Assembly (NCBI GenBank): GCA_002730855.1
Contig: PCBA01000035.1
Location: 1 to 12,986 of the forward strand
Reading direction: 5' to 3'
Source: Gammaproteobacteria bacterium
GTDB taxonomy: Bacteria; Pseudomonadota; Gammaproteobacteria; Magnimaribacterales; Magnimaribacteraceae
Length of the DNA stretch: 12,986 bases
A model generated the notes under the pieces. It did not search any database. It saw nothing but the letters and a program-made list of their open reading frames with translations, and was not told the origin of the DNA. The position numbers were made by a program, and so were the translations under genes. The number at the start of each line of letters is the position of its first letter. Within the stretch, counting starts at the first letter, position 1. Positions 6,907 to 12,986 of this stretch are shown piece by piece.

Positions 6907-7869
6907 GTGATCAATGTTAAAAATACTATATTTTTTATCTTTGCTGTTTTAACAAGCCTAATAATTTTAGTTAATTTAAAAACAACTAATCAAGGTCTTG
7001 TCGTTGATATTAAACCTGGTTCAAGTTTAAAGGAAATCTCAATAAATCTTGAAGAAAACAATATTATCTCTAGTTCTTTATTATTTATTTTATATGCAAA
7101 AGCCCTAGGAAGAGATAAAGAAATTAAAGCGGGTGAATATCTTTTTTTAAATAAAGAATCAATTAATACAGCACAGTTAAAATTAATAAAAGGTGATATC
7201 TATTATCGTAAATTACAACTTAAAGAAGGCATGACCATTAAAGATGTCCTCAATTTAGCTCACGAAGCTAAGGGTATTGTTGATGACATTAAAAGAGATA
7301 CAGAATTGTTGAACGAAAAAATCAATAGAAAAGGTCAATTTGAAGGTATGCTTTATCCGGATACTTATTATTATAAAAAGGGAGATAAATTTTCATCCAT
7401 TCTACTCAGGGCCTTTGAAAAACAGACTAACTTGTATGATTTGATGTGGAAAGAAAGAAAGAAAGGACTTCCTTATAATTCATTTCTAGAAGCTTTAACC
7501 CTGGCCTCTATTATTGAAAAAGAAGGTTTGGAGAAAAGACAAATAGCAGGTGTCTTTATAAATAGATTACATAAAAATATGAAACTACAATCTGATCCAA
7601 CTGTAATCTTTGCTTTAGGGGAGAAATTTGATGGGAACATTCGAAGAAAAGATCTAACAATAAAACATCCTTACAACACTTATAGATATAAAGGACTTCC
7701 TCCAGGACCTATAGGATTAGTAGGCTTAGACTCGATGCAAGCTGCACTAAATCCGATCGAAACAAATTTTCTTTATTTTGTTTCTATGGGAAATGGTTAT
7801 CACAAGTTTTCTAATAATTTAGAAGAACATAACAAAGCTGTATTAAAGTACCAGATTAATGCAAGGTAA
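6907..7869 (+). CDS. mltG: Endolytic murein transglycosylase MltG (YceG-like)
   Basis: Inner-membrane lytic transglycosylase that cuts nascent glycan strands and is thought to end their polymerisation. One N-terminal membrane segment (about residues 7-24) anchors it with the bulk in the periplasm. A LysM-like region follows, then the YceG domain with the catalytic glutamate E204 in ASIIEKE, and FINRLHKNMKLQSDPTVI plus YNTYRYKGLPPGPI, which are family hallmarks. It is 320 residues, slightly shorter than E. coli (340). The start is GTG: an in-frame TAA lies just upstream at 6895-6897, and no ATG, GTG or TTG occurs before the membrane segment. No clear ribosome binding site is visible, so translation may depend on fabF. 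Its last 11 bases overlap tmk. Confidence 0.94.
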   Translation: MINVKNTIFFIFAVLTSLIILVNLKTTNQGLVVDIKPGSSLKEISINLEENNIISSSLLFILYAKALGRDKEIKAGEYLFLNKESINTAQLKLIKGDIYYRKLQLKEGMTIKDVLNLAHEAKGIVDDIKRDTELLNEKINRKGQFEGMLYPDTYYYKKGDKFSSILLRAFEKQTNLYDLMWKERKKGLPYNSFLEALTLASIIEKEGLEKRQIAGVFINRLHKNMKLQSDPTVIFALGEKFDGNIRRKDLTIKHPYNTYRYKGLPPGPIGLVGLDSMQAALNPIETNFLYFVSMGNGYHKFSNNLEEHNKAVLKYQINAR

Positions 7870-8476
7870 ATTTATAACTTTAGAAGGGATCGAGGGTTCA
7901 GGGAAGTCCACAAATCTAGACGTTATTATGGAGTACTTAAATCAACACAAAGTTGAATGTAAATTAACTCGTGAACCCGGAGGAGGTCCTTTAGGCCCCA
8001 ACCTAAGAAGCATACTGCTTGATAAAGATAAATCAATTTCACCTTCGGTAGAGATGTTATTAATGATGGCCGACAGGAAAGATCATGTAGATAGTTTAAT
8101 AAGTCCTAATTTAAATCAAGGAAAGTGGGTTATTTCAGATAGGTATTTAGATTCTACTTTTGCTTATCAAGGAGGAGGGAGAAAAATGGATATGCAAATA
8201 ATTGATAATTTATCTAAACAACTTGATCTTCCTTCCCCAGACTTAACATTACTCTTTGATCTTCCTGTTGACATAGCTTTATCAAGAGCTAAAGAAAGAT
8301 CAGAATTAGACAGGTTTGAAAAAGAACCTTTACATTTTCACCAGCGCATTAGAGATGCGTATCTTTTTCTTGCGGATAAGAATAAAGAGAGATTTAGAAT
8401 TGTTGATAGCTCTAAAACTATGACTGAAGTGTCCCAGCAAGTAATAAGTTTTTTAAATGAGTTTTTAAATGATTGA
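7859..8476 (+). CDS. tmk: Thymidylate kinase
   Basis: Phosphorylates dTMP to dTDP with ATP, an essential step of dTTP synthesis. The 205 residues fit the family. The P-loop GIEGSGKST is at residues 10-18, the DRY motif (SDRYLDSTFAYQGGGR) at 94-96, and the basic LID segment (RAKERSELDR, about 143-152) places arginines over the ATP as in the E. coli (type II) enzymes. The start overlaps mltG by 11 bases and the end overlaps holB by 8, so the three genes are probably translated as a coupled block. No irregularity was seen. Confidence 0.96.
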   Translation: MQGKFITLEGIEGSGKSTNLDVIMEYLNQHKVECKLTREPGGGPLGPNLRSILLDKDKSISPSVEMLLMMADRKDHVDSLISPNLNQGKWVISDRYLDSTFAYQGGGRKMDMQIIDNLSKQLDLPSPDLTLLFDLPVDIALSRAKERSELDRFEKEPLHFHQRIRDAYLFLADKNKERFRIVDSSKTMTEVSQQVISFLNEFLND

Positions 8477-9452
8477 AGGCTCCTTAGCTCCATGGCTCAA
8501 TAAGTATTTAAAAGGCTTTTCTAAGGACAGGCCACACCACTCTTATTTAATAACAGGGTGTGAAGGTTTAGGTAAGAGTGCCCTGTCTAAGCACTTAAGT
8601 GGTTATCTTTTCTGCACTAATAATGAAATATCTATTTGTAAAGAATGTCAAAGCTGTAAATTTTATTTAGAAGACAATCATCCAGATTTTTACTTAATAG
8701 AAAAGGAACAAGACAAAAAAAATATCTCAATTTCACAAATAAATCAATTAAGAGAAAAGATATATGAATCCGCCTTTCTAGGAAAAAGAAAAATCATAAA
8801 TATTCCTAATATAGAGCAAATGTCCAGAGATGCTTCTGATGCAATGTTAAAGGTCTTAGAAGAGCCGCCTAAAGACACCTTCTTCGTTATTACCTCAAGT
8901 TTAGTTTATAGAATTCCTGCCACCATAAGAAGTAGAAGTTTAGAAATAGCTATAGACTCACCCACTCTTAGTGAGTTTGCAAAATGGATGGGAAAGGTTA
9001 ATTCAGAAGATGTGAACCTTGCTTATTTTCTTTCCTCTAAGCGACCTTATATTGCCAAAGATCTTCTTGAATTAAATCTAACAGCCTTAAGATCAGATTT
9101 TATAGAAGATATAGGCGGTATCATAAAAAGCGGTAAAGACCTGGTTAATGTCTCGGATAGGTGGGTAAAGCAAACTGACTCGCTTCCCTTAAAGCTTCAA
9201 TGGATGAGTCACATTTTAATGGATTCAATAAAATACAAAGCGTCTAAAGAGTGTGCTGAGATTATGCCTGATACGGCTACAATGACAAATTATTTGGGCG
9301 AGAAGTCAGATATACACAATCTGCATGAATTATTAAATCAAACAAATAAACTTTTAAGCATGGTTGAAAGCGAAACAAATCTAAGAAAAGAATATCAGTT
9401 ACAGTCTTTATTCGTTGATTGGGAAAGAAAGTTACAAATTTCAGCTATTTAA
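8469..9452 (+). CDS. holB: DNA polymerase III delta' subunit
   Basis: Delta' is part of the clamp loader that opens the beta sliding clamp and loads it at primed DNA. The 327-residue AAA+ protein (E. coli 334) shows GCEGLGKS at residues 30-37, a Walker A motif, followed by a four-cysteine zinc module (C49, C57, C60, C63) and MLKVLEEPPKDTFFVIT. Unlike E. coli delta', whose P-loop is degenerate (GMGDD), the P-loop here looks intact. The arginine of the SRC motif is kept but the cysteine is serine (IRSRS). The C-terminal third is poorly conserved, as usual. Position after tmk confirms HolB rather than the tau/gamma subunit (dnaX), which would be longer. The last 12 bases overlap the opposite-strand hydrolase gene. 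Confidence 0.94.
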   Translation: MIEGSLAPWLNKYLKGFSKDRPHHSYLITGCEGLGKSALSKHLSGYLFCTNNEISICKECQSCKFYLEDNHPDFYLIEKEQDKKNISISQINQLREKIYESAFLGKRKIINIPNIEQMSRDASDAMLKVLEEPPKDTFFVITSSLVYRIPATIRSRSLEIAIDSPTLSEFAKWMGKVNSEDVNLAYFLSSKRPYIAKDLLELNLTALRSDFIEDIGGIIKSGKDLVNVSDRWVKQTDSLPLKLQWMSHILMDSIKYKASKECAEIMPDTATMTNYLGEKSDIHNLHELLNQTNKLLSMVESETNLRKEYQLQSLFVDWERKLQISAI

Positions 9453-10295
9453 GAAATCTAAGATAATTTTATTTGTTAAATCAGGTTTTTCAAGGTGTAA
9501 AAAATGACCACAATCTTCTAAAATTTTAACCTCTAAATTATCGAAGTACTCTTCCATGCCGTCAGATAAATAAGGTCCGATGCAGCCATCGTTCTCACCG
9601 TGTAAATACAGAGAAGGTGGTTTTATTTTTTCACTTGCAAGTAAGTCAGTAAGTTCATTTATTCTTGGAGTTTGTAGTTCAGGTTGAAAAGTACAACGAT
9701 AATAGGATAGTGCTCTATCTAGAACATTTTCTTCAGATAAAACTTCTATAGCATGTTTAGCATAGTCCTTATATTCAGGCCAATTAGGAGACCAGTCAGT
9801 CCATAATCTCTCTATAAACTTAAAATTATTAAATTGAACGGCCATATCGGCAATTGCTAGTTGAAAGAAAAACATATACCAAGATTTTCTTTGTTGCTCT
9901 GCATCGCTTAAAAAAGAAGTGCCTACACTAATTCCGTGAGGCACCGAAACCGTTATTAATCTCTCAACCAGATCTGGCTTAATCCCAGTTATACCGTAGG
10001 CGATACTCGAGCCCCAATCATGACCAAATAAGGTTATCTTTTGATTGGTGATGCACTCAATATTTAAAATAAATTCTTCTGCTATTCTGACGGACTGGTA
10101 AGTGTCTAGTTGCTGGTCATTAGGATGGTAACCAGGTAGGTATGGTGCAATAGCTTGATACCCTTGGTCTGCAAAAAAATTAAGCTGGTGTTTAAAGTTT
10201 TTTGCGCAGTCAGGAAAGCCATGTATAAAGACAATAGGCTTACCTTCGCCTTGGCTATAATAATAATTATTTAGAGTGTTCTTTTTTAATTCCAT
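9441..10295 (-). CDS. Alpha/beta hydrolase, epoxide hydrolase type
   Basis: Predicted cytoplasmic enzyme that would open epoxide rings with water through a covalent ester. The 284 residues form an alpha/beta hydrolase with a lid. The oxyanion motif HGFPD is at 25-29. The nucleophile motif GHDWG has an aspartate (D93) in place of serine, as in epoxide hydrolases and haloalkane dehalogenases. The acid is probably D236 (GENDG) and the base H264 (CGHFLHLEKPD). Two lid tyrosines align with the ring-opening pair of soluble epoxide hydrolases: Y140 in WYMFFFQ and Y199 in SYYR. These favour epoxide hydrolase over dehalogenase; the natural substrate is unknown. No signal peptide is seen, and the ATG lacks a ribosome binding site. 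The gene is monocistronic and converges on holB with a 12-base overlap. It is not part of the conserved cluster and may be a lineage-specific insertion. Confidence 0.85.
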   Translation of the reverse strand: MELKKNTLNNYYYSQGEGKPIVFIHGFPDCAKNFKHQLNFFADQGYQAIAPYLPGYHPNDQQLDTYQSVRIAEEFILNIECITNQKITLFGHDWGSSIAYGITGIKPDLVERLITVSVPHGISVGTSFLSDAEQQRKSWYMFFFQLAIADMAVQFNNFKFIERLWTDWSPNWPEYKDYAKHAIEVLSEENVLDRALSYYRCTFQPELQTPRINELTDLLASEKIKPPSLYLHGENDGCIGPYLSDGMEEYFDNLEVKILEDCGHFLHLEKPDLTNKIILDFLNS

Positions 10296-10376
10296 ATAAA
10301 ATTATTTATTTGTAAACTTATATCTTACTTAAAGTATCATATAGGCTTTCCTAATAAAGAAATTTTTTAATAAACT
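10296..10376. promoter_or_regulatory. Divergent spacer between hydrolase and glutaredoxin genes
   Basis: An 81-base, very AT-rich gap between two divergent starts, so it should hold promoters for both directions. Candidate boxes are TATCAT near 10336-10341 on the plus strand, with TTGTAA at 10310-10315 as a weakly spaced -35, and its overlapping minus-strand counterpart TATGAT. Neither gene has a clear Shine-Dalgarno sequence. Nothing else is recognised. Confidence 0.35.
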
Positions 10377-10595
10377 ATGATTAAGATCTGGTCTAAACCA
10401 AATTGTATATTTTGTGACAAAGCAGTGAATCTTTGTAAATTAAAGAATTTAGAATATGAAAAGCTTATGCTTAACGAAGATTACAGCATGGAAGATCTAT
10501 TGGAGAGTTTTCCTGATGCAAAAACTTTTCCTCAAATAACTATGGATGGAGAATACATAGGTGGTTTCACTGAACTAAGCACTCACTTATTGTAA
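10377..10595 (+). CDS. Small glutaredoxin
   Basis: Thiol-disulfide oxidoreductase of the thioredoxin fold, normally recycled by glutathione and serving ribonucleotide reductase or protein deglutathionylation. The 72-residue protein is slightly shorter than typical bacterial glutaredoxins (about 80-85). The active site is C10-I-F-C13, a dithiol site in which the common proline of CPYC is isoleucine. TFPQI holds the cis-proline (P52), and GGFTEL at 62-67 is the glutathione-binding turn. The KPNC-x2-C start and compact size recall glutaredoxins seen in phages as well as bacteria, so I give no gene symbol. The AGCS symporter begins seven bases after its stop, so the two are probably co-transcribed. 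Confidence 0.9.
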   Translation: MIKIWSKPNCIFCDKAVNLCKLKNLEYEKLMLNEDYSMEDLLESFPDAKTFPQITMDGEYIGGFTELSTHLL

Positions 10596-10602
10596 TAATT
10601 AA

Positions 10603-12252
10603 TTGGAAACTTTTACCTCTATACTAGAATTTTTAACATATTGGTTGGTTGACCAATATTGGTTTCCGGCATTCCTAATTCGCTCGGGAATATTTTTTAC
10701 CTTTTACCTTGGTTTTCCTCAAATCAAATTTTTTAAACATGGTTGGAAAGTTTTAAGCGGACAATATTTAAAAGAAGACACTCAAGGTGAAACAACACCT
10801 TTTCAGGCATTAACAACCGCCTTATCAGGTACAGTTGGAACAGGCAATATTGGCGGAGTAGCTCTAGCTATATTTTTGGGTGGACCGGCTGCTATTTTTT
10901 GGATGTGGGTAACGGCTTTCTTCGGAATGACCACTAAGTACGTCGAGGTTACTTTGGCTCACAAATACAGAGAAACTCTTCCTGATGGTTCTATCTCAGG
11001 GGGTCCAATGTATTACATTGAAAATGGACTCAACATGAAATGGCTAGCTATTCTTTTTTCAATTTGCTTGCTTTTGATGTGTTTGGGGACAGGCAATATG
11101 CCTCAAATTAGCAGTATTGCTGTTGTTATGAATGATACTTTTAATATTCCAAAATTTATAACTGGAAGTGTCCTCGCTGTCCTTCTTTGGATGGTTATTA
11201 TTGGCGGTATAAAAAGAATAGCTCAAATTGCTTCTAAATTAGTTCCTTTTATGGCGTTTTGGTATATAACAGGGTCTTTGGCGGTTATCTTTACTAACTA
11301 TGAAAATATTATCCCTTCTCTTCAATCTATATTCGTACACGTCTTTACACCAACTGCTGCTGTGGGTGGTTTTCTTGGAGCTTCAGTAGCTGCTGCCCTA
11401 ACCAGGGGTGTTAATAGGGGTTTGTATTCAAATGAAGCAGGCCAAGGTTCCGCCCCAATTGCACACGCTTCTTCAAAGACAGAAAATCCTATTGAGGAAG
11501 GCATGGTATCCATCCTTGAACCTTTTATAGACACAATAGTTATTTGCACAATAACTGGGTTGGTCATTCTATCTTCTGGTGTTTGGACTGAAAAGTTTGA
11601 TAATAAATTTGAAGAAAGTTCCATGTGTTTTTTAAACCAACCTCTAACTGATAAATCAGAAAAAGACATAGCCGTATTAAAAGACTATATTTATAGCTGT
11701 ACAGGGGACTTAAAACATTCTGGTAGCCTAACTATTAAAGAAGGGAAACCGCAAGAAACTAATTTTACTTTGTTGCACAACAGATCGGTTGCAGAGAACG
11801 TAACTGTTTTTGATGAAGATTCAGGGATTTTCAATGGCAAGATCAATATACGTAATGGAAAACTTGATTCTCCAAACGTTTATATAGTTGGAGAATCTTT
11901 ACTTATAGGAGCTGATTTAACCGGCAAGGCTTTTACTAGAAGTGTGTTTGGTGAGTACGGTCAATACATTGTTGCTATCGGGCTCTTGTTATTTGCTTTT
12001 TCAACTGCAATAGCTTGGTCTTACTACGGCGATAGAGCGACTGCGCACCTTTTTGGAGAAGGTTGGATTCTATATTATCGAATAATTTACGTGGGTGCTT
12101 TTTTTACTGCAGCTATCATAGATACCAAGATAGTTTGGGATATTGCAACTGTTATTGGCCCTATAGCTACGATACCTAATTTATTGGCTTTAATATTGCT
12201 TAGAAAAGAAATTAAAAAGATTCAAACTGATTATCAAGAGTCTCTAACTTAA
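10603..12252 (+). CDS. Sodium:alanine/glycine symporter (AGCS family) with large extra loop
   Basis: Inner-membrane carrier that imports small neutral amino acids (alanine, glycine and relatives) with Na+. The family signatures are clear: SGTVGTGNIGGVALAI around residues 75-90 and NRGLYSNEAGQGSAPIAHA at 271-289, with about ten hydrophobic segments. The protein has 549 residues, while the family usually has about 450-490. The excess is a hydrophilic block of roughly 107 residues (329-435) between the membrane segment ending SSGVW and the next conserved stretch (GADLTGKAF). The block has two cysteines (C342, C366) and beta-rich polar sequence. The start is TTG at 10603: a TAA in the same frame lies directly upstream, and no ATG or GTG occurs before the first membrane segment. 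No ribosome binding site is visible, so reinitiation after the glutaredoxin stop is likely. Family is certain; the substrate is inferred. Confidence 0.93.
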   Translation: METFTSILEFLTYWLVDQYWFPAFLIRSGIFFTFYLGFPQIKFFKHGWKVLSGQYLKEDTQGETTPFQALTTALSGTVGTGNIGGVALAIFLGGPAAIFWMWVTAFFGMTTKYVEVTLAHKYRETLPDGSISGGPMYYIENGLNMKWLAILFSICLLLMCLGTGNMPQISSIAVVMNDTFNIPKFITGSVLAVLLWMVIIGGIKRIAQIASKLVPFMAFWYITGSLAVIFTNYENIIPSLQSIFVHVFTPTAAVGGFLGASVAAALTRGVNRGLYSNEAGQGSAPIAHASSKTENPIEEGMVSILEPFIDTIVICTITGLVILSSGVWTEKFDNKFEESSMCFLNQPLTDKSEKDIAVLKDYIYSCTGDLKHSGSLTIKEGKPQETNFTLLHNRSVAENVTVFDEDSGIFNGKINIRNGKLDSPNVYIVGESLLIGADLTGKAFTRSVFGEYGQYIVAIGLLLFAFSTAIAWSYYGDRATAHLFGEGWILYYRIIYVGAFFTAAIIDTKIVWDIATVIGPIATIPNLLALILLRKEIKKIQTDYQESLT

Positions 12253-12350
12253 ATTTTTCCCCTTTAATAAATAAGCCCAAAATAATACTTGAATATTATC
12301 GTCAATCTGTCATATTTATTAGTCGGATTAATAAAATATGAATAAGTGTT
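12253..12350. other. Intergenic gap before the surface lipoprotein gene
   Basis: 98 AT-rich bases after the symporter. ATAATA-CTTGAA-TATTAT (12282-12299) is an all-AT 6-bp stem without a following T run, too weak to call a terminator. A larger inverted repeat follows (listed separately). The promoter of the next gene should lie here, but no convincing -35/-10 pair stands out. Confidence 0.5.
12311..12340. repeat. Imperfect inverted repeat upstream of the lipoprotein gene
   Basis: CATATTTATTA (12311-12321), loop GTCGGAT, TAATAAAATATG (12329-12340). The arms pair over 11 bases with one bulged base. It ends 10 bases before the ATG of the next gene, where it could be an operator or a leader hairpin. 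Both arms are almost pure A/T, so chance is a real possibility. Confidence 0.4.
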
Positions 12351-12986
12351 ATGGGTGATATAAAAAGAGATTTTTCGGAACTACAAATTAAAGAAAATCA
12401 ATTTCTTGATTTATTAAGAAATGAAAAGAGGGGGACAAATAGGACTTTTAAATTAAAAGGGCCATCGAGTTTTCTTTTTTCTAACTTCGCAGTATTAGCA
12501 TTAGCTTCTTGTGGAGGAGGGGGAGGAGGTTCTACGCCAGCTCCAACGCCGACACCACCCCCATCAAATAACGCTCCGAACATGGGAGCCAACACAACCT
12601 TTTCATTTACAGAAGATACAGCCGCATCTTTTGGCATCGGAGCACCCGCTGATGCTGATGGAGATACATTAACAATTACTGTAGATTCAATCCCAACTGG
12701 GGGCGTACTAACTCTAGAAGACGGAACACCTATAACAGCAGGAAGTACACTAACCATAGCTCAATTAGAAGGGATAACTTTTACACCAAATTTAAACGTT
12801 AACAGTACTGATGACACTATAGGTGGATTAGTGTTGACTGTAACAGACGGGAATGGTGGTTCTGACTCGGCGACATTTAGTTTTGAAGTTACTGCTGTGG
12901 ACGATGCGCCAACTTCAATCTCTTTAGACGATAGTAATATTACCGAGAATGTTCTTGGAGATAATGTTGGGCTTTTAAATGTTTTA
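12351..12986 (+). CDS. Cadherin-like repeat surface lipoprotein, N-terminal part (continues beyond window)
   Basis: The first 212 codons of what is probably a large surface-exposed or adhesive protein. A lipobox LASC (cysteine C54) is followed by six glycines and a Pro/Thr linker (PAPTPTPPP), the usual form of an exported lipoprotein with a flexible tether. From about residue 74 there is a cadherin-like domain with calcium-type motifs (DADGDTLTIT, then GVLTLEDGTPITAG, then LTVTDGNGGSDSATF), ending near VDDAP at 187. A second repeat begins at once (ITENVLGDNVG). The sequence before the lipobox is odd: 40 mostly charged residues precede a short hydrophobic core (about 41-52). The ATG at 12351 is the only ordinary start after an in-frame TGA at 12339, and no ATG, GTG or TTG lies nearer the lipobox. 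The gene looks richer in G+C than its neighbours. Specific function is unknown. Confidence 0.85.
   Translation, partial: MGDIKRDFSELQIKENQFLDLLRNEKRGTNRTFKLKGPSSFLFSNFAVLALASCGGGGGGSTPAPTPTPPPSNNAPNMGANTTFSFTEDTAASFGIGAPADADGDTLTITVDSIPTGGVLTLEDGTPITAGSTLTIAQLEGITFTPNLNVNSTDDTIGGLVLTVTDGNGGSDSATFSFEVTAVDDAPTSISLDDSNITENVLGDNVGLLNVL

Noticed and set aside
11322..11669. A 115-codon minus-strand frame inside the symporter gene
   Set aside because: It is antisense to the strongly conserved AGCS signature region and has no family features.
12510..12531. Glycine-codon G tract as a phase-variation switch
   Set aside because: The longest uninterrupted G run is only five bases, and GGA/GGG/GGT mixing argues against slippage.
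12398..12757. A 119-codon minus-strand frame opposite the surface lipoprotein gene
   Set aside because: Its proline run is just the complement of the glycine and proline-linker codons of the plus-strand gene, which has a lipobox and a recognisable repeat domain.
1..12986. tRNA or rRNA genes, CRISPR arrays, insertion sequences, attachment sites, toxin-antitoxin or defence genes
   Set aside because: Reading through both strands showed no cloverleaf-like sequence, regular spaced repeats, transposase motifs or terminal repeats.

Overview
The window reads as a stretch of chromosome from an AT-rich gammaproteobacterium, most likely a streamlined marine lineage (roughly one third G+C by eye, very short spacers, many gene overlaps). 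The gammaproteobacterial assignment rests on the order rne <-> rluC-yceD-rpmF-(fatty acid genes)-mltG-tmk-holB, which is the E. coli order with several genes removed, and on proteins that align closely with their E. coli counterparts (for example FabF keeps C163/H303/K335/H340 at identical numbering). The exact lineage (SAR86-like or similar) is inference.

Layout. Bases 1-1810 hold the first ~603 codons of RNase E (rne) on the minus strand; the gene runs off the left edge. A 238-base divergent promoter region follows. From 2049 to 9452 there is one long plus-strand gene train: rluC, yceD, rpmF, fabD, fabG, acpP, fabF, mltG, tmk, holB. Genes overlap by 4-11 bases at four junctions, and the only spacer above 30 bases is the 101-base leader of acpP. 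holB ends tail-to-tail with, and overlaps by 12 bases, a minus-strand epoxide-hydrolase-like gene (9441-10295). A divergent 81-base gap leads to a small glutaredoxin gene and a Na+:alanine/glycine symporter gene (AGCS family) carrying a large extra loop. After a 98-base gap with an inverted repeat, the window ends inside a gene for a cadherin-like repeat surface lipoprotein.

How the genes work together. RluC, YceD and L32 belong to 50S ribosome assembly, and RNase E processes rRNA and mRNA. FabD, FabG, AcpP and FabF are the malonyl loading, ketoreduction, carrier and elongation parts of type II fatty acid synthesis. MltG trims nascent peptidoglycan, while Tmk and HolB serve DNA replication. 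The cluster therefore couples growth functions (ribosome, membrane, wall, DNA). Compared with E. coli, maf/yceF, plsX, fabH and pabC are missing from inside the cluster.

Most notable observations: RNase E lacks the zinc-link CPxC segment by a clean ~12-residue deletion; plsX and fabH are absent between rpmF and fabD; a hairpin covers the fabF ribosome binding site; the symporter has a ~107-residue extramembrane insert and a TTG start; the last gene has an unusually long N-terminal segment before its lipobox. No tRNA, rRNA, CRISPR array, insertion sequence or convincing intrinsic terminator was seen. I found no clearly new multi-gene system.
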